Assembly (NCBI GenBank): GCA_937967535.1
Contig: CALCMV010000423.1
Span: forward strand, 1-17,363
Origin: an uncultured Saprospiraceae bacterium
GTDB lineage: Bacteria; Bacteroidota; Bacteroidia; Chitinophagales; Saprospiraceae
Length of the DNA stretch: 17,363 nucleotides
Direction: 5' to 3'
The translations under genes and the position numbers were made by a program. This document shows, one piece after another, positions 7,471-13,960 of this stretch. How positions within the stretch are numbered: the first letter of the stretch is position 1; every line of letters starts with the position of its first letter. The notes under the pieces were generated by a model. That model was not told the DNA's origin. It saw nothing but the letters and a program-made list of their open reading frames with translations, and did not search any database.

Positions 7471-8118
7471 ATGAATCGTATTATTTTTGCCCTGATATTG
7501 GGTTTTGTTCTATTATTTTCTGCTTGTGATAGCGATAAACGCCAAAAAGTTGTCATCGAAACCGAATACGGCAATATGACCGCCGTACTCTATGATGAAA
7601 CCCCTCAACACCGCGATAATTTTATCAAACTTGCCAATGAAGGCTTCTTTGATGACCTGCTGTTTCACCGCGTCATCAAGGGTTTTATGATACAAGGCGG
7701 CGACCCCGACTCAAGAGGTGCTGCCCCCGGACAGCGACTAGGGGCAGGTGGTCCGGGCTACACCATTCCGGCAGAGTTTGTGGATCAGCACATTCACCTC
7801 AAAGGCGCACTCTCCGCAGCACGTACAGGCGGACCGAGCAATCCGGAAAAGAAATCATCCGGTTCGCAATTTTACGTTGTGCAAGGCAAGCCTGTGCCGG
7901 AAGCACAACTCAACGCTATGGCACAACAAAAAAATTATACGGAAGAACAGAAGCAAGCCTACAAAGAAAAAGGCGGCGCACCGTTTTTGGATAGAGATTA
8001 TACCGTATTTGGTATGGTCATCGAAGGTTTAGATGTGATTGACAAAATCGCTGCCGTACAAACCGCCCCCGGCGACCGCCCCGTACAAGATGTGAAAATG
8101 AAAGTGAGGGTGAAGTAG
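7471..8118 (+). CDS. Cyclophilin-type peptidyl-prolyl cis-trans isomerase, lipoprotein
   Basis: A 215-residue isomerase that accelerates prolyl bond rotation during protein folding in the cell envelope. It begins with a lipoprotein signal ending LLFSAC; Cys19 is the predicted lipidated residue, followed by DSDK, an acidic start often seen in outer-membrane-directed Bacteroidota lipoproteins. The cyclophilin core is complete: VVIETEYGNMTAVLYDE, the active-site FHRVIKGFMIQGGDP with the catalytic arginine, GSQFYVVQG, and YTVFGMVIEGLDVIDKI. A roughly 30-residue lysine- and glutamine-rich insertion (about 145-175) separates the last two motifs, as is common in Bacteroidota homologues. The TAG stop is the first part of an inverted repeat shared with the convergent gene downstream. 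Confidence 0.95.
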   Translation: MNRIIFALILGFVLLFSACDSDKRQKVVIETEYGNMTAVLYDETPQHRDNFIKLANEGFFDDLLFHRVIKGFMIQGGDPDSRGAAPGQRLGAGGPGYTIPAEFVDQHIHLKGALSAARTGGPSNPEKKSSGSQFYVVQGKPVPEAQLNAMAQQKNYTEEQKQAYKEKGGAPFLDRDYTVFGMVIEGLDVIDKIAAVQTAPGDRPVQDVKMKVRVK

Positions 8119-8225
8119 TTTTTGGTTCATAGTTCATAGTCTTTAGTTCATAGTTCATAGTTGGCAGTTGATAGTTTTTACTTATTTCGTGTTCCTATCA
8201 ACCATGAACTATCAACTAAAAACTA
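8116..8225. repeat. Inverted repeat between convergent genes, containing both stop codons
   Basis: The left arm TAGTTTTTGGTTCATAGTTC begins at 8116. The right arm, inward from 8225 on the minus strand, reads TAGTTTTTAGTTGATAGTTC. Degenerate GTTCATA/GTTGATA units fill the space between. The TAG of the isomerase and the TAG of the minus-strand membrane gene are the outer three bases of the two arms. It could fold as a bidirectional terminator, though it is AT-rich and has no classic GC stem. Confidence 0.75.
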
Positions 8226-8873
8226 GCCCACATATCGCCAAACTGCGGCAAAGTGAAATGCCCCGCCAGCCATCACAAACAAGTGCCAGATAGCGTGGTT
8301 GTAGGGAATTTTTTTATTCAAATAAAAGAAAACGCCAAGGATGTAAGCCGCACCACCAAGCGACAAGAGCCGCACACCATCCGGCGGAATATTTGCGACA
8401 ATTGGCTTGATGAAAAGCAATGCCATACAGCCCATCAATACATAAAACCCGGCATCTACCAACTCATAAGTTTGGAGTTGATTGCGAATCAGGATTTTGA
8501 AAATACTCCCCAAAATCGCTAATACCCAAATGGCAATAAACACCGGAATCCCCCAACTATCCCGCAGATTGACCAAAGCAAAAGGCGTATACGATGCGGC
8601 TATCAGCAAGTAAATACAAAGGTGGTCAATGATGCGAAGTCGGCGTTTGAGTTGAGGTGTGCTGACCCAATGGTATACCGTCGAACTCAAAAAACACATC
8701 GTCAATCCAAGCCCAAATATCGCCACACCGGGCAGCACATAAGGGTCTTGATGCGACCACCCTTTCCCGATTAAAATCGCCAAACCGACCAAGCTGCATA
8801 AAAAACTAAAACCATGTGTCAGGTAATTGGCGCGTTCTTCTTTTAGGCTGTATCTCGCTACTTGTGCACTCAT
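8223..8873 (-). CDS. trhA: PAQR/hemolysin III-family membrane protein (TrhA-like)
   Basis: A 216-residue protein with about seven membrane segments. Family residues are in place: Glu13 and His20 in ERANYLTHGFSF, the STVYHWV motif with its histidine, an aspartate in RIIDHLCIYLLIAASYTPF, and the C-terminal HAIWHLFVMAGGAFHF with three histidines. In PAQR and CREST-superfamily proteins, these His, Asp and Ser residues form a metal-dependent hydrolase site within the membrane. The bacterial members are linked to membrane-lipid homeostasis; the old name hemolysin III reflects an overexpression phenotype. It stands alone, convergent with the isomerase, and its TAG stop is part of the shared inverted repeat. 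The ATG start at 8873 gives the normal cytosolic N-terminus. Confidence 0.93.
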   Translation of the reverse strand: MSAQVARYSLKEERANYLTHGFSFLCSLVGLAILIGKGWSHQDPYVLPGVAIFGLGLTMCFLSSTVYHWVSTPQLKRRLRIIDHLCIYLLIAASYTPFALVNLRDSWGIPVFIAIWVLAILGSIFKILIRNQLQTYELVDAGFYVLMGCMALLFIKPIVANIPPDGVRLLSLGGAAYILGVFFYLNKKIPYNHAIWHLFVMAGGAFHFAAVWRYVG

Positions 8874-8997
8874 TTTATCATTTACTTATTTTATTCATCA
8901 AAATACAATTCTACGGCAATCTACCCGTAAGTGTTAGTTTTTCGAGTTATTTTTACGTCACATTATTACTTTAAATACAGTAGGGTGTGAAGTGGCA

Positions 8998-9028
8998 GCC
9001 GTCCACCATACACCGTCTGCCGTCCACC
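8998..9028. repeat. Short direct repeat GCCGTCCACC
   Basis: GCCGTCCACC occurs at 8998-9007 and 9019-9028, with CACCGTCT between. It ends seven bases before the ATG of the MazG-like gene, so it occupies the 5' leader. No function is apparent. Confidence 0.6.
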
Positions 9029-9035
9029 GTAAATT

Positions 9036-9374
9036 ATGACGATAAAAGAAGCACAAGCCACAGTTGATGAATGGATAAATACCATCGGTATCCGTTATTA
9101 TAATGAACTCACCAATACAGCGATTTTGATGGAGGAAGTCGGCGAAATGGCACGCCTGATGGCGCGTTTGTATGGCGAGCAATCCTTCAAAAATCCCGAC
9201 CATGCCACGACTGCCAAAGCCGACCTTGCCGACGAAATGGCAGATGTGATGTTTGTCCTCATTTGCCTTGCCAATCAGACGGGTATTGACCTCACCGAAG
9301 CCCTCAAAAAAAACCTCAAAAAGAAAACCAAACGCGATGCCCAACGACATGCCAATAATGAAAAACTCAAGTAG
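9036..9374 (+). CDS. MazG-like nucleotide pyrophosphohydrolase
   Basis: A compact all-alpha protein of 112 residues. The metal-binding signature is EEVGE (Glu33, Glu34, Glu37) followed by DEMADV (Glu67, Asp70), the EExxE...ExxD pattern of the MazG/dUTPase superfamily. These enzymes hydrolyse (d)NTPs to monophosphates and pyrophosphate, often to remove damaged or alarm nucleotides. The length and motif order fit single-domain YpjD/MazG-like members rather than the two-domain MazG. The lysine-rich C-terminus (KKNLKKKTKRDAQRH) is not part of the fold. The last codons overlap or abut the start of the downstream glycosyltransferase, suggesting one transcript. The specific substrate cannot be read from the sequence. 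Confidence 0.93.
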   Translation: MTIKEAQATVDEWINTIGIRYYNELTNTAILMEEVGEMARLMARLYGEQSFKNPDHATTAKADLADEMADVMFVLICLANQTGIDLTEALKKNLKKKTKRDAQRHANNEKLK

Positions 9375-11160
9375 AAAAATATCAAAGCAAAGCTTGTCGT
9401 CTGACATCTCAAAGATGTCCGACGACTTAATCTTCTATGCCATTTACGGAGCGATAAGTCTTTGGACATTTTTTTATTATTACCAAGTCATCACCCAACC
9501 CGATACATTTAACTACTTGATAATCAGCGAAGATTTCCTATACGGACGCATCCGCCAAGGAGTCAATTCGATGTGGGGTTCGCTCATTACGATTTTGATT
9601 GTCCCTTTTTTGGCTGTGGGATTTTCGGGATTGACGGCATTTAAAATCGTACAAATTATCATTGGCTTTTTCACGCTGCACATTTTTCTGAAATTCCTGA
9701 ATCGCTTCCATTTTTCTTTTTTGTGGAAAATATTTATCCTAATTCCTGTACTGCCTTTGCTCGTACTTGCTAAGGTGATTTTGACACCCGATTTGCTGCT
9801 GCTGACGGCTGTGATGTGGTACATTTTTTTAGTCAGTAAATTTATATTTTGGGAGAAAAAACACGCACTCAAAATTGGTATGGCAGGTGGCTTGATGTAT
9901 TGGAGCAAAAGTTATGGCTTTCCTTTTTTTGTGGCGCATTTTACGGCTTTGAATGTGTTGATTATTATTTGTATTTTTTTGTGTAAATATTTTTTTAAAA
10001 ATAAATTAAATACAAGCGCAGTCCTCCCCCCAACCCCCTCCAAAGGGGGAGACACAACCGCGAGTGGTTTTTCGCGCAGCGAAAAATCTCCCCCTTTGGA
10101 GGGGGCTGGGGGGAGGACGGCGTTCTTTTCCAATTTTAAGCTAAAAAAACAACTAATACACTATACGATTGCCATGTTTATCTTCTTGCTAATTAGTGGG
10201 GTATGGATAGCCGCCATCAGCCTCAAAACAGGGCAATTTAGCATCGGCACAGCAGGTAAGTACAATATTGCACTCAAAGGCAATGTGATGAATGGCAGCC
10301 ACTTGAGCAAAAACGAACTCATTAATCCGAATACGCCTTACACAAAATACTGGATTTATCACGAAGCAGGGCTTTTTACAGAAGCATGGAATCCCTTTGA
10401 ATCGGTTGAAAATCGGCGGCATTTTTTTGCTAATTTTCGGCACAATTTGTCGAGCTTGTATTATGTGTCTTTTGCGCGTGATTTATTGATTTTGATTGGC
10501 TTGTGTGGGTTTGTTTGGGTGTTTATGTTGTTTACACAGTCCACCCCCCAAGCCTGTCCCGTACTTGATTCGGGAGGGCTTGGGGGGTGGAAAAACGAAC
10601 AAATATACTTCGCCGCCGTTGCCATACTTGCATGTACGATATACGTGGGCGGGTATTTGTTGGTCTTTATTCAGCAGCGATATTTGTGGTTGGTTTTTAT
10701 GTTGTTGTGGTTGGTTTTTTTATTAATTATTAAAAATTATCCTATAAAAAAAATCGCGTTTATTTGGTTGGTATTAGCGAGTGTGATAATGACGATTAAT
10801 CACGTAGACCGCCTGTGGGAAATGACCAAAGACCGTCGATTTTTTGCTCATGTGAATGAAGTCAGCGAAGTACTCCACTCCTTGAATTTGGAAGGCAAAA
10901 GCGTAGCCGCCAATAATGTGAAAGGCAATCTAATTAGTGTGGATGCAGATATTTATTTGATGTATGAGCATCGCTTTGATTATTGGGGACAATTATCGGA
11001 TGAGAGGCTCAAAAATGAAGGACTCGCAGCAGTATATGATAAGAAAATCGAATACTTTTTTTGCTGGGATAATCCCGAATTTGAGTCTGAATTATTCAAG
11101 AAACACAAACTTATTTTGCAGGATAGTATCATCCATTTGAGCATTTATAAAGTATTGTAA
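9358..11160 (+). CDS. Polytopic membrane glycosyltransferase-like protein (GT-C/GT39 type) with in-frame palindromic insertions
   Basis: About 600 residues with ten or more hydrophobic segments. The first periplasmic loop QVITQPDTFNYLIISEDF and the later ILTPDLLLL with MYWSKSYGFPFFV resemble the PMT/ArnT-type GT-C fold, which moves sugars from polyprenyl-phosphate carriers in the inner membrane. Acceptor and sugar are unknown. Starts: the ATG at 9358 overlaps the upstream gene by 17 bases; the ATG at 9415 is possible but lies in a hairpin arm. Two palindromes are translated in frame: residues about 219-257, a proline/glycine-rich stretch containing LPPTPSKGGD and SPPLEGAGG, and residues about 395-411 (TPQACPVLDSGGLGG). 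Both fall between hydrophobic segments and break no frame. Without them the protein would be close to 545 residues. The GT-C call is by pattern, not by a definite motif. Confidence 0.8.
   Translation: MKNSSRKISKQSLSSDISKMSDDLIFYAIYGAISLWTFFYYYQVITQPDTFNYLIISEDFLYGRIRQGVNSMWGSLITILIVPFLAVGFSGLTAFKIVQIIIGFFTLHIFLKFLNRFHFSFLWKIFILIPVLPLLVLAKVILTPDLLLLTAVMWYIFLVSKFIFWEKKHALKIGMAGGLMYWSKSYGFPFFVAHFTALNVLIIICIFLCKYFFKNKLNTSAVLPPTPSKGGDTTASGFSRSEKSPPLEGAGGRTAFFSNFKLKKQLIHYTIAMFIFLLISGVWIAAISLKTGQFSIGTAGKYNIALKGNVMNGSHLSKNELINPNTPYTKYWIYHEAGLFTEAWNPFESVENRRHFFANFRHNLSSLYYVSFARDLLILIGLCGFVWVFMLFTQSTPQACPVLDSGGLGGWKNEQIYFAAVAILACTIYVGGYLLVFIQQRYLWLVFMLLWLVFLLIIKNYPIKKIAFIWLVLASVIMTINHVDRLWEMTKDRRFFAHVNEVSEVLHSLNLEGKSVAANNVKGNLISVDADIYLMYEHRFDYWGQLSDERLKNEGLAAVYDKKIEYFFCWDNPEFESELFKKHKLILQDSIIHLSIYKVL
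9396..9426. repeat. Hairpin repeat at the glycosyltransferase 5' end
   Basis: GTCGTCTGACATCT (9396-9409), loop CAA, then AGATGTCCGACGAC (9413-9426), pairing at 13 of 14 positions. It contains the alternative ATG at 9415. If translated from 9358, it encodes SSDISKMSDD. Confidence 0.85.
10021..10118. repeat. 98-bp palindromic element inside the glycosyltransferase gene
   Basis: Two 32-bp arms (10021-10052 and 10087-10118) pair at 31 of 32 positions; a weaker extension reaches about 10013 and 10126. The loop holds a second perfect hairpin, TTTTTCGC at 10068-10075 against GCGAAAAA at 10079-10086. The arms are GC-rich (CCTCCCCCCAACCCCCTCC) in an AT-rich gene. The reading frame continues through the whole element. 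Confidence 0.92.
10541..10590. repeat. 50-bp GC-rich palindrome inside the glycosyltransferase gene
   Basis: CCACCCCCCAAGCC (10541-10554) pairs perfectly with GGCTTGGGGGGTGG (10577-10590), and an inner TCCCG/CGGGA extends the stem. It is translated in frame as part of a loop between hydrophobic segments. Confidence 0.88.
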
Positions 11161-11360
11161 GAGTATGCTGTTGTATTCACACATTTGAATAAAAATCAAT
11201 AGTGACCCACCATAATATTTACTGTCTAAATAGCAATATTGAAATGATAAAATGCTAAAATAATTAATTTTGAAATTTGAATGAGGAAATATTTTAACTT
11301 GTAATGTGTTCAAAATTAATTAGCTAACTCATTTTCGTTCTGCAATACCAATACACTATT

Positions 11361-11945
11361 ATGAATGATAATTACTATAACTTGTCTCCCGAAGAAAAAA
11401 AGAAGCGTGACGAGGACATCTATCAAAAATTTATCATACTCGGTATCGTTCCTTTATTTATCTATTTGATGTGGCCCTTTCTTTTTAATACACAAAATGA
11501 GCTTTCACAAGCCCAAGTGGTTGAGGAGCGTATCGAAAAGGTAGAAGAAAAAGTCGAAGAAAGCCAGAAGCTTGAAGCCTCATCCAATCAGGAAGAAATG
11601 AAGGTAGCTCCTGCTGTTGCACCTCAACGCAAACCGAATAAGAAATTACAAAAACCCGGTATTATCAAAAAAGAACCGGTCAGACCTAATAATAATACAA
11701 ACTTTACCCTCAGCCATAATGCGGGTGATGAAATCGAATATATTATGCAAAATGCAGGTTGGAAGGGCATCGTGCAAAGCAAGCAAAACGGTAGTTATAC
11801 GGTGAAAATCACCGAAGTAATAACTGCCAATGCCCAACAGCAATTTTTGCCCGGCAACAATCCTTGTTTTGGCGGTAAACCTATCGGTAAAAATGCCAAT
11901 AATCAGGTAATTACTGTACCGGGACGCTGCATCCATAAAAGATAA
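11361..11945 (+). CDS. Membrane-anchored hypothetical protein with C-terminal beta-rich domain
   Basis: I do not recognise this 194-residue protein as a named family. A charged N-terminus (NLSPEEKKKRDEDIYQKF) precedes one hydrophobic anchor (about residues 25-43, IILGIVPLFIYLMWPFLF). A short glutamate-rich coiled coil follows (ERIEKVEEKVEESQKLE), then a basic proline-containing linker. The C-terminal 75 residues begin GDEIEYIMQNAGWKGIVQSK and end with PCFGGKPIGK and a final Cys in PGRCIHKR. The two cysteines could form a disulfide in the periplasm. The GWKGIVQSKQNGSYTVKI stretch looks like a small beta-barrel or SH3-like repeat. It is a single-gene unit closed by a strong terminator. Confidence 0.85.
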   Translation: MNDNYYNLSPEEKKKRDEDIYQKFIILGIVPLFIYLMWPFLFNTQNELSQAQVVEERIEKVEEKVEESQKLEASSNQEEMKVAPAVAPQRKPNKKLQKPGIIKKEPVRPNNNTNFTLSHNAGDEIEYIMQNAGWKGIVQSKQNGSYTVKITEVITANAQQQFLPGNNPCFGGKPIGKNANNQVITVPGRCIHKR

Positions 11946-11990
11946 GTTCAATAGAACTTCCGATATGCACAGTCAAAAAAGGCTGACTTC

Positions 11991-12026
11991 AGGCGATTAT
12001 CATGCAAGGATAATCGCCTTTTTTTT
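11991..12026 (+). terminator. Rho-independent terminator
   Basis: A perfect 11-bp stem, AGGCGATTATC (11991-12001) against GATAATCGCCT (12009-12019), with a 7-base loop and a run of eight T residues ending at 12026. It lies 46 bases after the stop of the membrane-anchored hypothetical gene. Confidence 0.93.
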
Positions 12027-12059
12027 GTGTCGTGGTTATGGTATTGTGGTATTTTCTTA

Positions 12060-12211
12060 GAGCATGTTTGGGATTTTTCAAACTGATAATCAATAGTTTA
12101 TGGTTTTGGCGAAATATCGGAGAAGGAGTTTATCGGGATAAGTGACTGATTCGATATGAAGCCAAGTTCATAAAATATTGCTTATCAGGCAGAAAAATTC
12201 CAAACATGCTC
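12060..12211 (+). mobile_element. 152-bp MITE-like element, copy 1 (TTA target duplication)
   Basis: The ends GAGCATGTTTGGGATTTTTC and, inward from 12211, GAGCATGTTTGGAATTTTTC continue as an imperfect 35-bp inverted repeat (30 of 35 match). TTA flanks both sides (12057-12059 and 12212-12214). There is no ORF. The interior is nearly the same as that of the interrupted copy at 13961-14267 in opposite orientation. The left-edge IS5-type end shares this terminus and flank. Confidence 0.88.
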
Positions 12212-12212
12212 T

Positions 12213-12220
12213 TAGTTTTG
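12213..12220 (+). promoter_or_regulatory. Putative -7 promoter box for the amidohydrolase gene
   Basis: TAGTTTTG matches TAnnTTTG and lies 28 bases before the ATG at 12249. Its first two bases come from the TTA duplication of the adjacent MITE-like element, so any -33 contact must fall inside the element. Confidence 0.4.
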
Positions 12221-12248
12221 CAGCTACAAACAACAATACTAATTTCAC

Positions 12249-13427
12249 ATGAGAAGAATTACAGCCGATTGGGTTTTTCCTGTACGTACTGCGCCGATTC
12301 AAAATGCTGTCATCACGATTGATGATAGCGGTAAAATACTGGACATCAGTACCCGCGACCAAGTTTCTGACGATGATTTGGAGGTGTACGAAGGTGCGCT
12401 CGTACCCGGATTTGTGAATACGCATTGCCATCTCGAATTGTCGCATATGAAAGGGAAAGTGGCAACGGGTACGACGCTTATTCCCTTCATTAGCAGTGTA
12501 GTACAAAAACGAGAGGCAACAGAAGCCATCATCCAAGCAGCTATCAAAACCGCCGACGAGGAGATGCGAAAAAACGGCATCGTAGCGGTTGGTGATATTT
12601 CTAATCAGGCGGATACTTTTGCACAAAAAAAGCGTAGCGAGATTCGATATTATAATTTTATCGAGATGTTTGACTTTTTGCAAGATGGAGACGCGCAAAA
12701 GGCTTACGACCAATATCGTGCGGTGTATGATGCACTGGATTTGCCCGAAAATCACGAAAAAACCTGCGTACCACATGCGCCATACAGTGTGTCCGAGACT
12801 TTATTTCGCTTAATTAATGAGACAAATGGAAAGGCACAAAAAACGGTAAGCATCCACAATCAAGAGACGGTGCCGGAGAATGAATTATTTGAACATGGAA
12901 CGGGCGGTTTTGTGGATTTTTATGGTGCTTTTGGCATTTCGTTGGAGGCATTTGAGCCGAATCGTAAGTCTGCGATTCACTACGCATTGGCGCATCTCGA
13001 CCCTGCCCACCGCACACTTTTTGTACACAATACACTCACGACTCGTAGCGATATTGAGGCGGCACAGGCTTGGAGTCCGCATGTCTATTGGGCGACTTGT
13101 CCTAATGCAAATTTATACATCGAAAATCGCCTGCCGAACTACCAAGCATTTCTCAATACCAATGCCCGTATGACTATCGGTACGGATAGCCTCACCTCGA
13201 ATTGGCAGTTGAGTATTCTGGAGGAAATGCGGACGATTTTGCGCTTTCAATCTTATCTTGATTTTGAAACGGTCTTGCGGTGGGCTACGCTGAATGGGGC
13301 GGAGGCACTTGGTTTTGAACAAGACTTGGGCAGCTTTGAAGCAGGCAAAAGACCGGGATTCAACTTGCTGAATATCAATGATAAATTTGAATTAAACGAA
13401 AAAACACAAGTGAGCGTGATACAATAA
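12249..13427 (+). CDS. Metal-dependent amidohydrolase (cytosine deaminase/aminofutalosine deaminase-like)
   Basis: A 392-residue cytosolic hydrolase of the amidohydrolase superfamily. The metal and catalytic residues are all visible in order: His59 and His61 in NTHCHLELSH, His176 in VPHAPYS, His203 in SIHNQE, His260 in LFVHNT and Asp313 in IGTDSLTSN. The SIHNQE glutamate three residues after the histidine and the HAPYS motif are typical of the deaminase branch (ATZ/TRZ, SAH and aminofutalosine deaminases), not of dihydroorotases. The HCHLELSH signature is often seen in deaminases annotated for the futalosine menaquinone route, but the true substrate is not fixed by sequence. The ATG at 12249 begins RRITADWVFPV, a normal N-terminal beta-sandwich lead-in. 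It is a single gene facing the Spy-like gene. Confidence 0.9.
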   Translation: MRRITADWVFPVRTAPIQNAVITIDDSGKILDISTRDQVSDDDLEVYEGALVPGFVNTHCHLELSHMKGKVATGTTLIPFISSVVQKREATEAIIQAAIKTADEEMRKNGIVAVGDISNQADTFAQKKRSEIRYYNFIEMFDFLQDGDAQKAYDQYRAVYDALDLPENHEKTCVPHAPYSVSETLFRLINETNGKAQKTVSIHNQETVPENELFEHGTGGFVDFYGAFGISLEAFEPNRKSAIHYALAHLDPAHRTLFVHNTLTTRSDIEAAQAWSPHVYWATCPNANLYIENRLPNYQAFLNTNARMTIGTDSLTSNWQLSILEEMRTILRFQSYLDFETVLRWATLNGAEALGFEQDLGSFEAGKRPGFNLLNINDKFELNEKTQVSVIQ

Positions 13428-13447
13428 ATAAATGATGACCCCATTCG

Positions 13448-13473
13448 TAGGGACAAGGCATGCCTTGTCCCTA
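13448..13473. repeat. 26-bp perfect palindrome between convergent genes
   Basis: TAGGGACAAGGCA followed directly by its reverse complement, centred on GCATGC at 13460/13461. The TAG stop of the minus-strand Spy-like gene is its right end. It resembles the 40-bp palindrome at 15381-15420. It may double as a terminator for both genes, but there is no T-run. Confidence 0.92.
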
Positions 13474-13938
13474 TCCTTTCCGCTTACGAAATTCACTGAG
13501 AATTTTCTGTTTAAATTCGCGTTCGAGGCGGTGTAGCATCACAACTTTTTTCAGTGGTAATACCTTCGCAAACTTAGCTGTGTACTCGCGGTCAATGTCG
13601 AGTTCGCGTTGCTTGAAATCAAAATGATGGTCTATCATTACTTGTATTTCGGCATCGGTCAAGCTGGCAAAGTCTGTATTTTTCCTATGCTTTCGTTGCT
13701 CTTTTTTTATTGATTTTAACTGTGCTTCACGTTCATTGAAAATGGGCCAAAACTGTTGCGCCTCCTCTGCCGTAAGTTCAAGTTTTTCGGTAATAAACGC
13801 TACGCGATAGGCTTCCATTTTTTCGCGCATTTCGGGTGTGGTATTGCCTTTAGGCTTGTTGCCACGATGTTCCGGCTGTGCCGAAATTGCTACTATCGAC
13901 AAGCAACTTATTAATAAGAATACGATTATCTTTTTCAT
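13471..13938 (-). CDS. Spy/CpxP-like periplasmic protein (LTxxQ-type)
   Basis: 155 residues with a signal peptide (MKKIIVFLLISCLSIVAISA, cleaved near residue 20). A helical, charged body contains ITEKLELTAEEAQQFWPIFNEREAQL. This pattern (helix, L-T-x-E-E-A-x-x-F-W-P-x-F/Y-N) is typical of small Bacteroidota proteins grouped with Spy/CpxP periplasmic chaperones and sensors. Such genes often sit directly downstream of an ECF sigma factor and an anti-sigma factor, as here, and may sense or buffer envelope stress. In this window a nested transposon of 307 bp separates it from the anti-sigma gene. The stop TAG comes from a perfect palindrome. Confidence 0.88.
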   Translation of the reverse strand: MKKIIVFLLISCLSIVAISAQPEHRGNKPKGNTTPEMREKMEAYRVAFITEKLELTAEEAQQFWPIFNEREAQLKSIKKEQRKHRKNTDFASLTDAEIQVMIDHHFDFKQRELDIDREYTAKFAKVLPLKKVVMLHRLEREFKQKILSEFRKRKG

Positions 13939-13960
13939 TTTTAATATTGGTCAAATTTAA

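Noticed and set aside
9912..10133. Minus-strand ORF containing LPPAPSKGGD and SPPLEGVGG
   Set aside because: It exists only because the in-frame palindrome is symmetric; it is not an independent gene. It was kept as evidence for the palindrome finding.
9358..11160. Frameshift or pseudogene status for the glycosyltransferase gene
   Set aside because: The insertions look foreign, but the frame is continuous over 600 codons with alternating hydrophobic segments on both sides.
12168..12776. Minus-strand ORF of 202 codons opposite the amidohydrolase
   Set aside because: It overlaps a complete amidohydrolase and runs into the mobile element. No family pattern is seen.
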